Shown piece after piece: positions 21,022 to 32,422 of a stretch of DNA of 64,000 nucleotides. A model generated the notes under the pieces. The model was not told the origin of the DNA. It saw only the letters and a list, made by a program, of their open reading frames with translations, and did not search any database. Position 1 is the stretch's first letter. Every line of letters begins with the position of its first letter. The translations under genes and the position numbers were made by a program. This DNA comes from Cryptomeria japonica (lineage: Eukaryota; Streptophyta; Pinopsida; Cupressales; Cupressaceae): assembly GCF_030272615.1 (NCBI RefSeq), contig NC_081406.1:145738091-145802090 (forward strand). The letters run 5' to 3'.

Positions 21022-22081
21022 TGTAGGTCCCAGAGACAACTGAGAGGGGGGGGGGGGTGAATCAGTTGTCAAATAAATTCAAACCAAAAACTTATTAACC
21101 AACTTAATTCTTAATACCGGTAAGACAATTAAGTATGCTGGTAAACAGTGTTAGCAGAAAATTGCAGTACCGGTAAGAATTAATGCATGAAACATAAGCA
21201 CAAAGTCATCCACAACACATGACACCAATATTTGTATGTGGAAACCCTGTAAGGGGAAAAACCACGTTGGGAAACCTTACCCACAATTAGATGATACTAC
21301 TGCAGATAGTAAGTGTATAAAGAGGGGTCTGCACATGCAAAAAGGCCAACAACCTAGAGCTCACTACTCGATCACAAATGGGAGTCACACTGACTACAGT
21401 TGGATGGTTAAATCCAATTAGAATGTACTGCACAAAATAGCATCTTCATATGCTAGATTCAGTACCGGTGTAATGCTGATATGCTTCTACAAAAACCTAA
21501 CTTCACCTTCAAATGATGTCTTCATGTATATCTCTGCTTGATCTCACTTATACCCTTCCTTAACTCTTTTCGCATTCCACACTTGATCTTACAAATAAGA
21601 TCTTACATTTATACCATACCCTAAGACCAATTTTAGTAGGTCGGCTCTACAAGATATTACAATAAAAACATTTTACAAATAATACAATATCCGATGCAAT
21701 AACCGATTGAACATGTCGGCTTAATGCATTTACAACAATAATAAATCAACTCCATAGCGTGCCATGCTGATCTGGAAAAGATAAACCTGTCGGTGTAACC
21801 CTAGATAACCTGGACCTATTTGCCAGTAAAAGCAAATATGCAAATGAGAATATACCAATGATTATTACTTCAAAGTAAAGTGTCCACATGATGTCTTCAA
21901 CATTACCAAGTGTCTTTCATGTCAATGTAGGTAACGGTGAACATTATATCCTGCCGGTTAACCATATACCGGTAACTGTTTGCACAGTTTACTGTTTGAT
22001 GGTGAATGTTGCTGGATCTCCAAAGTAGGTGTATTTAGCAGATGTTGACATCAATGACAAAACCATACCAAAATACCAATA
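21022..22081 (-). repeat. Copia F 3' LTR
   Basis: Plus strand TGTAGGTCCCAGAG to ATACCAATA, followed by the inverted polypurine tract. The terminal CA has become TA on the plus strand end (CCAACA in the other copy). Contains the G run plus GTGAATCAG and the shared leader block at about 21320-21400, where its hairpin is decayed (TGCAAA for TGCAGA). Confidence 0.9.
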
Positions 22082-22095
22082 ATCTCCCCCTTTGG
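22082..22095 (-). other. Copia F polypurine tract
   Basis: The minus strand reads CCAAAGGGGGAGAT against the 3' LTR, identical in core to those of elements B and E. Confidence 0.85.
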
Positions 22096-22451
22096 CATTC
22101 ATGGCAACACAAGATGGAAAAACCATCAAAGTGCCAAAACAGAAATGCCAAGTACAAAAATCAACAATCTCCATTTCTCCCCCTGGGAGTAATATGTGTT
22201 TATACCAAAATCTCATACCAATCTCTCCTCAAAAAGATAATGCATTTTTCCATATATCTTTCCTTAATGTTTTTCCATATATCTCTCCCCCTTTGACATC
22301 AAATGCCAAAGTCACAAAAAGTCAAGTTCATACAAAATACCCACCAATTCAATATACCAACTACTCTCCCTGAGAAGTAGCTTCCTCATCAAATACTGGA
22401 ATAAAAGATTTTTCCATTTAATTCTGCCGGTTGATGACAATCATCAACTGT

Positions 22452-25430
22452 CTAAGTCTCTACCGGTGGAGGTAAGACTCCGAGCTGATCTCTGAGATAC
22501 TCAAAAGTTTTCTTAGGCAAAGGTTTTTTGAAAATATCTGCAAGTTGTTCTTTAGTATTCACATAAACTAGTTTTATCTCCTTTTCTTCCCTTAGAAAAT
22601 TCAGTTTGACAGAAACATGTTTTGTTTTAGAATGTAATACTAGATTCTTAGATATATCAATTGCTGTAGTGTTATCACAATATATAGTAATAGGTTCCTT
22701 GCATTTTACCTTTATGTCTTTCAACATTTGCTTAAGCCAAAGTACCTGTGTACAGTTTGTTGCTTCTAGAACATATTCTGATTCTACTGTTGATAAAGAT
22801 GTACAACTCTATTTCTTACTTAACCAAGAAACTAATCTCTTTCCAAGAAAGAATGCTCCTCCAGTGGTGCTTTTTCTATCATCCACATCTCCTGCCCAAT
22901 TTGCATCTATGTATGCATATATATCAAAATTTTCATCTTTAGGACACCTTAATCCAAGATTTGTTGTGCCTTGTAAGTACCGGAAAATCCTTTTTACTAC
23001 TGATTCATAATTTTCCCTAGGATTACTCTGAAATCTAGAAACTATACATACTACATTCATAATATCAGGTCTGGTTTGTGTCAAATACAGTAAACCTCCT
23101 ATCATAGATTTGTATCTGGTTGGATTAACAGGTGTAGATTCATCCCTTTGAGATAATTTGTCATTTGTAGTCATAGGTGTGCTTACTGGTTTAGAGTTCT
23201 CCATCCCAAATTTCTTGAGTAGCTCTTTCAAGTACTTAGATTGACTAAAAAATATGCCTTTATCAGTCTGTAAAATCTGCAATCCTAAAAAGAATTTTAT
23301 TTCTCGAATCATAGACATTTCAAATTCATGCTACATTTTAAGAGAAAATTATTTGCATAATCCATCTTCTCCTCCAAAGATTATATCATCAACAAATACT
23401 TCCATAATCAAGATGTCATCATTAGTTACTTTGTAATATAAATTGCTATATGCATTTCCATACAGAGCTTTTCTTAATCTACAAACCATATCATTGTCAT
23501 CTGTCAAAGAAAATCCATCAGGTTGTTCAATATAGACTTCCTCTTCAAGATTTCCATTCAAGAATGCACATTTAATATCCATTTGATAAACTTTGTAATC
23601 CTTGTGAGCTGCAAAGGCCAAGAATAATCTAACTTCCTCAATTCTGGCTACCGGTGCAAAGGTTTCATTGTAATCAACTCCTTCTTTCTGAGAATATCCC
23701 TTACACTCTAATCTTGCTTTATTTCTTACAACCTTACCATCTTCATTAAGTTTGTTTCTAAATATCCATTTGGTTCCAATTACATTTTTATTTTCAGGCC
23801 GGGGAACTAATGTCCAAGTATTATTTTTCTCAATTTGTCCTAGTTTTTCTTCCATAGCTTTAATCCAAAATTTATCTTCACATGCCTCATTGATAGATAA
23901 TGGTTCAATTTGAGAAATAAGACATACCTCTTCATTAGCCAATCTTCCTCTTGTCATGACTTCTTTAAATTTGCTTCCAATTATCTGATCTTCAGAATGA
24001 TTCAGTCTTACATACCGGGGTGTCTTAGTCTGTTGTTGTTCTTCAATTACTGTGGAATCCTCTGATGATACCAGAGTAATTGGATCATCATTCTGTACTG
24101 GTGGATTTACTATTGGTTCATTTGTCATAATTTCTATTACCGGTTCAGAGTCTATATACCTTGAAGTTCCTCTGAATTGTTCATCAATCTTTACATTGGT
24201 ACTCTCAACAATTTTCTGTAATCTTTTATTAAAACATCTATAAGCTTTACTCTTAGATGAATAACCAAGAAATATTCCTTCATCACTTCTAGGATCAAAC
24301 ATGCCAATATACTCATCTCTTCTAATATAACATTTACTTCCAAATTTTTTGAAATACTTAAGAGTAGGAGTATTACCAAACCATAGTTCATGAGGGGTCT
24401 TACCGGTTTCACCTTTGATGTGAACTTTGTTGAATGTATAGACAGCAGTGCTTACTGCCTCTCTCCAGTACACATGTGGTGAATTTGCTTCTGATAACAT
24501 ACTTCTTGTTGCATCCAAAATAGTTTTGTTCTTCCTTTCAACAACTCCATTCTGTTGTGGTGTCCGAGGTGCTGATAACTGTCTTTTGATTCCATTTACT
24601 TCACAAAATGTATTAAAATCTCTAGATGTGAATTCTCCTCCTTGATCTGATCTTAAACATTTAATTTTCTTACCCGTTTCATTTTCAACCATTGCTTTGA
24701 ATAGTTTGAACTTCCCAAGTGCTTCTGATTTTTCTCTGAGAAAAGTAACTCAACACATTCTAGAATAATCATCAATAATTAGCGTGAAATATCTATCACC
24801 TTGTAAGCTTTTAGTTCTAGCCGGACCACATAAATCAGTGTGAATTAAATCAAGAGCATTATTGGATTTTTCTGGAATACTTTTGAAACTAGCTCTAACC
24901 TGTTTTCCAAATTGACATTCCTTGCAAATTGTATTCTGAGGTTTCACAATTTTAGGTAGATCTCTAACTGCCTTAGAAGTACTGATTTTTACCATGCAAT
25001 CAAAATTTACATGACATAGTCTTTTATGCAATAGCCAACTTTCATCTATATGAGAAATTAAGCATGCCTTTTCATTGTTATTCAAATGAAATATATTACC
25101 TCTAGTCTGATTACTGGTTGCAATTTCCAAACCAGTTCTATTCATGATTTTGCATTTTCCATTTTTAAATTGTAACTGAAAACCTTTCTCAACTAATTGA
25201 CCAACACTTAAAAGATTATGTTTTAATCCTTCAACATAGTAGACATTGTCAGTGTTATGTTTGCCATCAAGAGATATTGAACCCTTACCTTTGATTGAAC
25301 AGGCTTTGTCATCTCCGAATCTCACTAAAGCTCCATTGTATTCTTGAAAGTTCAAGAATTTACCTTTGTCTCCAGTCATGTGATGTGAGCATCCTGAGTC
25401 AATAATCCATTCATCCTTTGATTCAACTTT
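22452..25430 (-). pseudogene. Copia F Pol: protease, integrase, RT, RNase H
   Basis: Protease: WIIDSGCSHHMTGD near 25400. Integrase: WLLHKRLCHVNFD with ICKECQFGK (zinc part), then DLIHTDLCGP, IIDDYSRM and [10 protein letters not shown] (catalytic core) down to about 24280. [29 protein letters not shown] and [10 protein letters not shown] (catalytic Asp pair). RNase H: AYIDANWAGDVDDRKSTTGG, STVESEYV, CDNTTAIDISKN, ending GVLPPPVET at 22452. Faults: TGA for Trp near 24750, stops near 23350 and 22808, and a 24-codon in-frame loss between KALYG and NAYSNLYY at about 23460 that removes the conserved QAPRAWY region present in copia G. RT cannot be functional. Confidence 0.9.
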
Positions 25431-26526
25431 AGCTGCTAGGGGCTTGTTCTACCGGTTGAGCAATAGGTACCGGTTGGTCTTCTGTTTTAGCAACAAAGAC
25501 CCATCCGTTGTTTGCTGGATCTTCATCAAAATCATCAGTCACACCTTCATCAGCAATGTAACAAGATTTATCTTTGTTTTTCTTAAATCTATATCTCTGA
25601 TATTCAGGATTAGGTTTGTATGTCCTTCTAGCTTCTTCTCTTAGTCTAGCATGTCTATCAGGGCATCTTGAAGCCATATGACCAATCTTATTGCAGTTGA
25701 AACATTTAAAGGGTGCTTTATCTTCATACTTACTTCCAATTGGACCTTTTGGCATTTTTCTTGCAAATAGTGCTTCAAGTTCTTCAAGCTCTTCATTCTC
25801 CTTCTTGGTTTCTTCAAGTTCTCTTGCATAAAAGGCTCTCCAGTCTGATTTGTCGAAGGATGGAGCAGATGATGTTGATGCTTTGAAGGCCAAATCAGTT
25901 TTTATAGTAGCAACAGGACCAAGTTCCTCAATTTCAAAAGCTGAAAGTTTTCCAATCAATGTATCCCTAGTTACTGATGTATTAGGCATTGTTCTCAACT
26001 CATTAATAACAATAACCTTCATTTTATATGCCGGTGGCAAACCTCTTAAGATATTTGAAACAATCTCATCTTCACTCAAGGTTCCTCCACAACATTTGAT
26101 ACCTAAAACAATTTCATTTACTCTTTCCATAAAAGCAGAAATTCTTTCATCTTCTTCCATTTTCAGATGTTCATACCTGACTCGGAAGCTTTCAAGTTTT
26201 GCAATTTTGACTGTGGAATCCCCTTCATTCAGTGTTTCCAAATGATCCCAAATAGCTTTTGCAGTGGATCTATCTGATAATCCCATGATTTGTTGATCTG
26301 ATAATGTGCTCAAAAGTGCTTCTCTTTCTTTGCAATCATTTTCTTTATCTTTAGCTAAAGTAATGGGAGCAGTTTGACTAGCTACAGCAGTAGTATAACT
26401 ATTCTTAGTAACTTCCCAGATGTCTTTACCAATGCAATTCAGATGTGTCTCCATTCTGATTTTCCATATCCCATAGTTGGTTCCATCAAGTTTAGGACTA
26501 TCCTTTCTAAAATAATTAGTAGACAT
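25429..26526 (-). CDS. Copia F Gag
   Basis: Intact 365-residue ORF beginning MSTNYFRKDSPKLDGTNYG about 45 bases after the PBS. It has the copia Gag (UBN2-like) core: IWDHLETLNEGDSTVKIAKL, RVNEIVLGIKCCG and LRGLPPAYKMKVI. One CCHC knuckle, CFNCNKIGHMASRC, is followed by a basic RNA-binding stretch. It forms the particle and packages RNA. It ends EQAPSS at a TAA. Protease sequence follows at once in another frame, so either a base was lost or Gag and Pol were joined by frameshifting. Confidence 0.9.
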   Translation of the reverse strand: MSTNYFRKDSPKLDGTNYGIWKIRMETHLNCIGKDIWEVTKNSYTTAVASQTAPITLAKDKENDCKEREALLSTLSDQQIMGLSDRSTAKAIWDHLETLNEGDSTVKIAKLESFRVRYEHLKMEEDERISAFMERVNEIVLGIKCCGGTLSEDEIVSNILRGLPPAYKMKVIVINELRTMPNTSVTRDTLIGKLSAFEIEELGPVATIKTDLAFKASTSSAPSFDKSDWRAFYARELEETKKENEELEELEALFARKMPKGPIGSKYEDKAPFKCFNCNKIGHMASRCPDRHARLREEARRTYKPNPEYQRYRFKKNKDKSCYIADEGVTDDFDEDPANNGWVFVAKTEDQPVPIAQPVEQAPSS

Positions 26527-26569
26527 TGGATCTCCTCAAGTTGTTAAACTTCTTGCAAAAAGAGGACTA

Positions 26570-26582
26570 GGCTCTGATACCA
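26570..26582 (-). other. Copia F primer-binding site (tRNA-iMet)
   Basis: TGGTATCAGAGCC on the minus strand, two bases inside the 5' LTR. Confidence 0.9.
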
Positions 26583-26584
26583 AT

Positions 26585-27642
26585 TGTAGGTCCCTGAGAC
26601 AACTGAGAGGGGGGGGGGTGAATCAGTTGTCAAAAAAATTCAAACCAAAAACTTATTAACCAATTTAATGCTTAATACTGGTAAGACAGTTAAGTATGTC
26701 GGTAAACAATGTTAATCAAAAATTGCAGTACCGGTAAGAATTAATGCATGAAACATAAGCACAAAGTCATCCACAACACATGACACCAATATTTGTACGT
26801 GGAAACCTAGTAAGGGGAAAAACCACAGTGGGAAACCTTACCTACAATCAGATGATACTATTGTAGATAGTAAGTGTACAAAGAGGGGTCTGCACATGCA
26901 GAAAGGCCAATAGCCTAGAGCTCACTGCTCAATCACAAATGGGAGTCACACTGACTATAGTTGGATGGTTAAATCCAATGAGAATGTACTACACAAAATA
27001 GCATCTTGATATGCTGGATTCAGTACCGGTGTAATGCTGATATGCTTCTACAAAAACCTAACTTCACCTTCAAATGATGTCTTCGTGTATATCTTTGCTT
27101 GATCTCGCATATACCCTTCCTTAAATCTATTCGCATTCCACACTTGATCTTACAAATAAGATCTTACATTTATACCATACCCTAAGACCAATTTTAGTAG
27201 GTCGGCTCTACAAGATATTACAATAAAAACATTTTACAAATAATACAATATCTGATGCAATAACCGATTGAACATGTCGGCTTAATGCATTTACAATAAT
27301 AATAAATCAACTCCATAGCGTGCCTTGCTGATTTGGAAAAGATATACCTGCTGGTGTAACCCTAGATAACCTGGACCTATTTGCGGGTAAAAGCAAATAT
27401 GCAAATGAGAGTATACCAATGATTATTACTTCAAAGTAAAGTGTCCACATGATGTCTTTGACATCACCAAGTGTCTTTCATGTCAATGCAGGTACCGGTG
27501 AACATTATATCCTACCGGTTAACCATATACCGGTAACTATTTGCACAATTTACTATTTGCCGGTGAATGTTGCTGGATCTCCAAAGTAGGTGTATTTAGC
27601 AGATGTTGACATCAATGACAAAACCATACCAAAATACCAACA
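26585..27642 (-). repeat. Copia F 5' LTR
   Basis: Plus strand TGTAGGTCCCTGAG to AAATACCAACA, followed by the target duplication. Nearly identical to 21022-22081. The double hairpin is better preserved here: TCTGCA-CA-TGCAGA at 26889-26902 and AGGC-CAATA-GCCT at 26904-26916. Confidence 0.9.
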
Positions 27643-27647
27643 AAATT

Positions 27648-28783
27648 AATAGGAAGGGAAGAATGGATCCTACCTAAATCAGTATCAATTGAATTAATAA
27701 CTTTATCAACAACATCCCCTACAGACTGAGGGGTATACTTAATAAACAAATCATTCACCTGTTCAACCAATTTTGTATCAGGCACAACCACTTCGGACAT
27801 CATAGGACAATCCAAATTTGCTTCCTTACTACCAGCATTGTGCCCTTGATGGGCAGGAGAGGGAATAAGATTCTAAATTTTAGATATTAGGATCGAATCC
27901 TGAGGAGTTACAACATTTGGAACCTTAGGACTGGGTGGAACACCTATATCCTTCTTGGGAGGATCCAAAGGCCTGGCTTTTGAAGGTAAAACATTATCCT
28001 GATTTGGATTTAGGTGCAAGCCTAAATCATTGACATATTTTCGAGGATGGAACAATATCTTAGGATCCCCTTAGTGGGGCTATGTGAGATTTTTAACTGA
28101 TCAGGAACCCTAGGGAAAGTTCTAACATCAATATTATTTTGAGGTATATTCAATGCATCCACACCCAAATGATCCAAATGCAATGAAGAAAAAGTCTTGG
28201 AAACAGATTCAGCCGGGGAACAATGTTTCTTAAAATCCATAAACAATGGTGCATCTAGAAAAAGAGGGGATGAAAGAAGTTCATTATCCAATTGTTCAAT
28301 ATTCTGATGCCAGATACCTTCCTGAGATTTGATATTACATGTACGGGGATACACACAACGAGTTTTAACCAAAACACATATTTTTACCAGAACCACCCCC
28401 TCCAAAAGGTCCATTCGAGAGGTTATAAAAGAGCCAAACGAATTCCCAATTTGTTGCAAAACATCAGGATCCATAAATTCAAAGGGGATATTTGGTAATG
28501 CAAACCAGAATGGAATAAACTTTTTTTTCGAGCAAGCAGGCACAAAGAAAGGCTTCCATTTTGACACAGACACAAGGTGATTTCCAAACCAATGATGCCC
28601 TAAACCCAAAACCTCAGTGCAAATCGATGGTGAATCAAAGATAATAACAAAAGATGATGCTGAAATTAACTGAAAATAATGCAAATTTTTCCACCATTTT
28701 TGCAATTTCAAATAAAGCTTAGACAATCCCAGTTGATCCCCCCAAACTTCCCCCAACACAACATTTGAATGCAAGCAATGCAT
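27648..28783 (-). pseudogene. LINE ORF1, N-terminal and middle part
   Basis: The segment at 28783-28022 has a DUF4283-like domain as in plant LINE ORF1 proteins: HWFGNHLVSVSKWKPFFVPA and FWFALPNIPFEFMDPDVLQQ, then IGNSFGSFI. Such proteins bind the LINE RNA. After stops near 28060 and 27880 it continues to MDCPMMSEVVVPDTK (27815) and runs into copia F. The rest of ORF1 lies at 20579-21021. The true start may be further upstream, since related frames extend to 29062. Confidence 0.65.
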
Positions 28784-29395
28784 TTTTTTGTTAACAAGGG
28801 TGCCTACTTAATCAATGCAAGGTATCAACATCCAAACAGAAGGAGATTTAATGGGTTCGAGAGGGATGCTTACCGATTCCACAACTTTAGGGTTAGAGAT
28901 TGCCGAATTCTTCAAATGTGCAGAATGTAAAGGATCTGAATGTAAAGAACCCGACATGGAAACCCTAGTTCTCGAATTTACAATCATTTCCTTCCCTGGA
29001 GAAACAATTTTAGGGTTTAAATTTACTGTATTCTTTGTAGAATGTGAAGTTCCTAAATGCACAACCTGAATAGAAGAACCACCACGAAGTCGAGATCTTT
29101 TAGTTTTCGAGATAAATTGCTGTCGAGGTCATAATCCCTGAGTGTACAAACAATGAGAAGACGATGAAGGAAACTGATGTCGAGAGGAAAAAACTTGTCT
29201 GTGAAAGAAGCTCTGAAAGTAATGCTAAACCAGATGATACAGACCCTTCTGCCCTGCCTTAGTAATGTGCCAAGCTTTGTCCTCCCAACATCCATTAGTG
29301 AAAACCCACTGCGGGGTGTGTGGAGGATCCTCCTATTCAACATCTACCCACAAACCCAAGTGATAGCTGTCCTCCATACCCATAGAGAATAGAAA
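28784..29395 (-). other. LINE 5' region
   Basis: Two readable stretches (28808-29062 and 29053-29343, the latter with SGFSLMDVGRTKLGTLL) lead into ORF1. They may be the N-terminus of ORF1 or 5' UTR; no motif is recognised. The 5' end is near 29380-29400, where sequence changes to AT-rich gypsy-1 LTR. Confidence 0.5.
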
Positions 29396-29526
29396 TAGAA
29401 TAATTAGAAGTGTTGAAAGGTGCTAATTAGAAGAAATAGTTAGTTTAATCAAATAATTAAAGAATTACTTAATTAAATAGATTAATAATTAGTTTAGAAT
29501 TAATGAGACATTTTTAGGTGTCTACA
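29396..29526 (-). repeat. Gypsy-1 5' LTR, outer part
   Basis: AT-rich, ending AGGTGTCTACA on the plus strand, so the LTR begins TGTAGACACCT on the minus strand, a common start for plant gypsy LTRs. Composition matches 14340-14638 on the other side of the LINE. Confidence 0.65.
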
Positions 29527-30440
29527 CATAACATGTAACATTGTTGTTTTGAATTGCTTTGGTAAAACTGGTGTAATTGCTTGACCTGTACTGATTAGCC
29601 ATATGTCCAAATTTTCCACATGCATAACATTTAACATTCATTCTGCAATCTTCTATCTTATGACCATACTTATTGCATTTAGAACATTGACCGGGAGCAA
29701 AATCAAGGTTCTGATTTTCTCTATTTCTACATTGCTTAGCCATGTGACCAAATTTATTACAAACAAAACATATACCATTAAATTTATAAGCATTAAACTA
29801 CATTACCAGTGCCTTATGGTCTTGATCTTCATTTGCAGTACCGGAACTTTATCCTTGTTCAAATCAAAGTCCATTGGAATCTCCATTCTTCCTTTGTCTT
29901 TTTAATAACTCATCAAGTTGTGCTGAACTAACCTTGAATTTTTCTTTATACTCACTTGCAATGGCTAGATCATCTCTCAGAATTATCATTTGTCACTCAA
30001 GTTCTTGATCATTACTCTAGGATTGTGCTAAATCTGTTCTCAGCATATCATATTCATGAACCAACCTACTACATTCTTTAAATTTGTTTTTTAGAGATAC
30101 AACAAGATTTTCTTCCTTTTTCTTTCGGTCCTCAATCTCTTTTGACAACCTCATAGTTATAGCTTGCATTTCATTCCTCATAACCATGTTATCCCGACTT
30201 AGCTTTAGACATCTATCATTAAGGGCATCTTTCTCATCATTATCCTTATTCTACAAAAGTTCCTTCCTCCTAGCCTGAACAGTTGACAACCTCTCCTGTA
30301 GGACAAGAATGAATTTCTGAGCATAATTCAATTCATCTTGTAACTTCAAGTTCTTCATCCTTTCAACATCATAATCCTGAAGTACTACCTCAAGTTCCTT
30401 CTCCAAACTCATATTCATGGATTCCAGATTCAGGATCTTT
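29527..30440 (-). pseudogene. Element C gag-like protein, truncated
   Basis: Homologous to A's gag: MNMSLEKELEVVLQDYDVER, LKLQDELNYAQKFILVLQER, a long coiled coil, then knuckles CFVCNKFGHMAKQC, CSKCNKYGHKIEDC and CYACGKFGHMANQY (last Cys lost), and the start of a fourth (CYV). Several TAG stops occur where Gln is expected, for example near 30252. It is cut by gypsy-1 inside the fourth knuckle. Confirms that the four-knuckle plan is a family trait. Confidence 0.75.
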
Positions 30441-30471
30441 GTTAAGCTGTTAAACTTCTTCTGAGGCACAA

Positions 30472-30484
30472 GGCTCTGATACCA
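30472..30484 (-). other. Element C primer-binding site (tRNA-iMet)
   Basis: TGGTATCAGAGCC on the minus strand next to the LTR. Confidence 0.85.
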
Positions 30485-30486
30485 AT

Positions 30487-31401
30487 TGTTTGAATCCAAG
30501 AAAACTAAGAGGGGAGGGGGGTGAAGGAGTGTTCTACTGAAATGATCAAATTTAACCTTATTAAAACATGCATTCACCAACCGGTATATCGGTACATATA
30601 GAATTGAATGAAGTAAAGAAACCAATGAGACAATCACACAAATGAATACCATAACACACAAAATTATACATGGAAAACCTCAAAGAGGAAAAAACACGGT
30701 GGTATTTGTGACCCACAATATCAATTCACTGGACATATGAAGAAATAATACAAAATATAGGGGCCTGCACTTACAGGAAGGCTTACAGCCTAGAGCACAC
30801 TGCTCAATCACAAAAGGAGCCTCACTGACTACATAAAAATCCAGACTACAATCCGAAGAAAAGATTGAACTACAATGATAACATCTTCTATGCTTGAATA
30901 CAGTTTTGATTAAGTTCTTTTTGTTCTGGTTTGAAACCCTAAACCCTTACTGGAATACCCTCTTACATAAATATCCTCACATACATGATTTCTCTCATAT
31001 GTTTCACATCTCCATTACATTCTTACATGTTCACATCCTTGCATATTTATATCCTGTATATGGACAAAATGATCTAATCAACTGACCTATATACCCTTTA
31101 TAATTCATCATGCCTTATGTCGGCTTACAAAGATAATTACAATATGAATATACATGTTGGCTCAATAACATAAATACATGAATATAAAAAACAATTGTCG
31201 ATGCCGGATCTTCTTAAATGATGTCGGCCTCCAATACAGATAACTTGAATATAAACCATGTCACCCTGTATTGATAATAACAAAAAAATTCCTTCCAACC
31301 TATTAGTGTCGGTACACTACTAAATGAAAATATGAAGCCGAAACATTTTGCCATCAATGACAACATATTGAAACCAACCAATTGAGTATCAACTACCAAC
31401 A
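30487..31401 (-). repeat. Element C 5' LTR (915 bp)
   Basis: Plus strand TGTTTGAATCC to AACTACCAACA. Aligns along its length with the element D LTR at 32423-33333. Shared leader block at 30760-30840, with CCTGCA-CT-TACAGG and AGGC-TTACA-GCCT. Confidence 0.85.
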
Positions 31402-32410
31402 ATATCTATATTTGTGTCTTATACATTAGATTCTATCGAGGGCTCTATATCCAATATCTTAATATCTTTCAAAATTGTAGATGAGGTACCCATTATACTT
31501 TTACCTTTCCCTTCAATTGGGATGTCTGTAGTATCTGTTTTGGCCTTTGGTGAAGTATAAAAACCAGGGTTTTCAACAAAGAAATGAACCCATGCCTTGT
31601 GGGTCTCATTGATAATTTCATTAACCCTACCTAACATAAGACTAACTATCTTGTGCTTGCTTTGAAATATTTTTCTATGTGCAACCTCAAGTGTGATATC
31701 CAACTCCTTAGGAGTAATGGATACATGGGTAGTTAACAACTCTTGAATCTTTATTTGCTTGTCCTCCTCTATTGCTGATAATCTTCTAGCATCTAAATTA
31801 TCATACAACTTTGCTGGTATTTGTTTCTCAATTTATAACAAGGCTTTCTTATATATATCCAAATATAATAAAACTTCTTCCTCAACTTCTCTATGTTCAT
31901 CATCATCTAAATGCTCATAATAAAATTGTACATTCTTTAGCATACCATCCTTAGTGATTTCATCAACCAATTCTGCACAAGTCTTAGGTGGAACAATAGT
32001 TACATTACTGGTGACAAGTGCTAGATTTGTGTCATCCATCTTCTTTCTTCTTCCAGTACTGGATGGAGCAGAAGGTGTTTGAGATATTTCCTTTGGAGCT
32101 TTCTTCTTTTCCGGTACCTTGATTGTAACCTTCCTAACTGGTTGCTTCCTTGTTTCCTCCTTTGACTCCTCAATTTTCTTCCTAAATACCCTCTTGAATG
32201 CTAAGGGTGTGTCATTCTCAGTTCCAAAGTTTGATGGAATAGGTTCAATGAAAACTTCAGGCTCTTTTCTCTTCCTTCCTTTTTTTTGGAACAACATCCA
32301 TTAGTGCCTTGATATCCTAAGATACTTGTTCAATAAACTTACTTGCCTTGCCCCGCTGCTTCTCCCTCTTCTTCCTGTTAAACTTAATTTGAACCTCTTG
32401 ATTCTTCTGT
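31402..32410 (-). pseudogene. Element D ORF2 middle fragment
   Basis: 32297-31833 carries a Lys/Arg-rich block (KRVFRKKIEESKEETRKQ, VTIKVPEKKKAPK) and YYEHLDDDEHREVEEEVLLY. 31808-31419 carries LDARRLSAIEEDKQIKIQEL and LMLGRVNEIINETHKAW. They match B's 6060-6660 (LEARRLAIVEIDKKIKIEKL, LMVGRVNEVTKETTNAW). This conservation between diverged elements suggests selection on ORF2 in the past. One TAA near 31830 breaks the frame. Confidence 0.7.
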
Positions 32411-32422
32411 TTTGATACCAAT

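Larger units (their letters stand above)
21022..27642 (-). mobile_element. Copia F: complete Ty1/copia element, inactive
   Basis: 6,621 bp, minus strand, with two LTRs of about 1,060 bp, tRNA-Met PBS, polypurine tract and a 5-bp target duplication. Domain order is gag, protease, integrase, RT, RNase H, which is diagnostic of copia. It lies inside LINE ORF1, so it is younger than the LINE insertion. The LTRs look very similar, with scattered point changes. A 72-bp deletion in RT, a few stops and a gag-pol frame break make it non-functional. Confidence 0.95.
21017..27647. repeat. 5-bp target-site duplication of copia F (AAATT)
   Basis: AAATT at 21017-21021 and at 27643-27647 flank copia F exactly. 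This is the length expected for copia integrase and confirms the element's borders. Confidence 0.9.
14639..29395 (-). mobile_element. L1-type LINE, near full length, interrupted by copia F
   Basis: Minus strand. 5' region and ORF1 at about 29390-27648 and 21021-20580, ORF2 (endonuclease, RT, zinc finger, RNase H) at about 20578-16340, then an unusually long 3' region ending in a poly-A (T run at 14639-14652) preceded by TTTATC, as in plant L1 elements. Without copia F (6.6 kb) it is about 8.1 kb. Both flanks are AT-rich gypsy-1 LTR sequence. I could not find a clear target-site duplication. Few stops, so relatively young. Confidence 0.85.
9575..29526 (-). mobile_element. Gypsy-1: Ty3/gypsy element, truncated after gag, with nested insertions
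   Basis: Minus strand. The LTR outer end is at 29526 (reads TGTAGACACC inward) and its inner end at 13732. The LTR is split by the LINE at 14639 to about 29395. A PBS is at 13716-13729, a long leader follows to 10764, then gag. The element stops near 9575-9590 in mid-gag, with all of pol and the 3' LTR missing. The sequence at 29527 is element C's gag, so gypsy-1 inserted there. Confidence 0.75.
29527..31401 (-). mobile_element. Element C: A/B-like LTR element, 5' part
   Basis: Minus strand: 5' LTR 30487-31401, PBS 30472-30484, coiled-coil/knuckle gag from about 30440 down to 29527, where gypsy-1 begins. C itself sits against ORF2 sequence of element D with no polypurine tract at the join, so C inserted into D. 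Confidence 0.75.
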
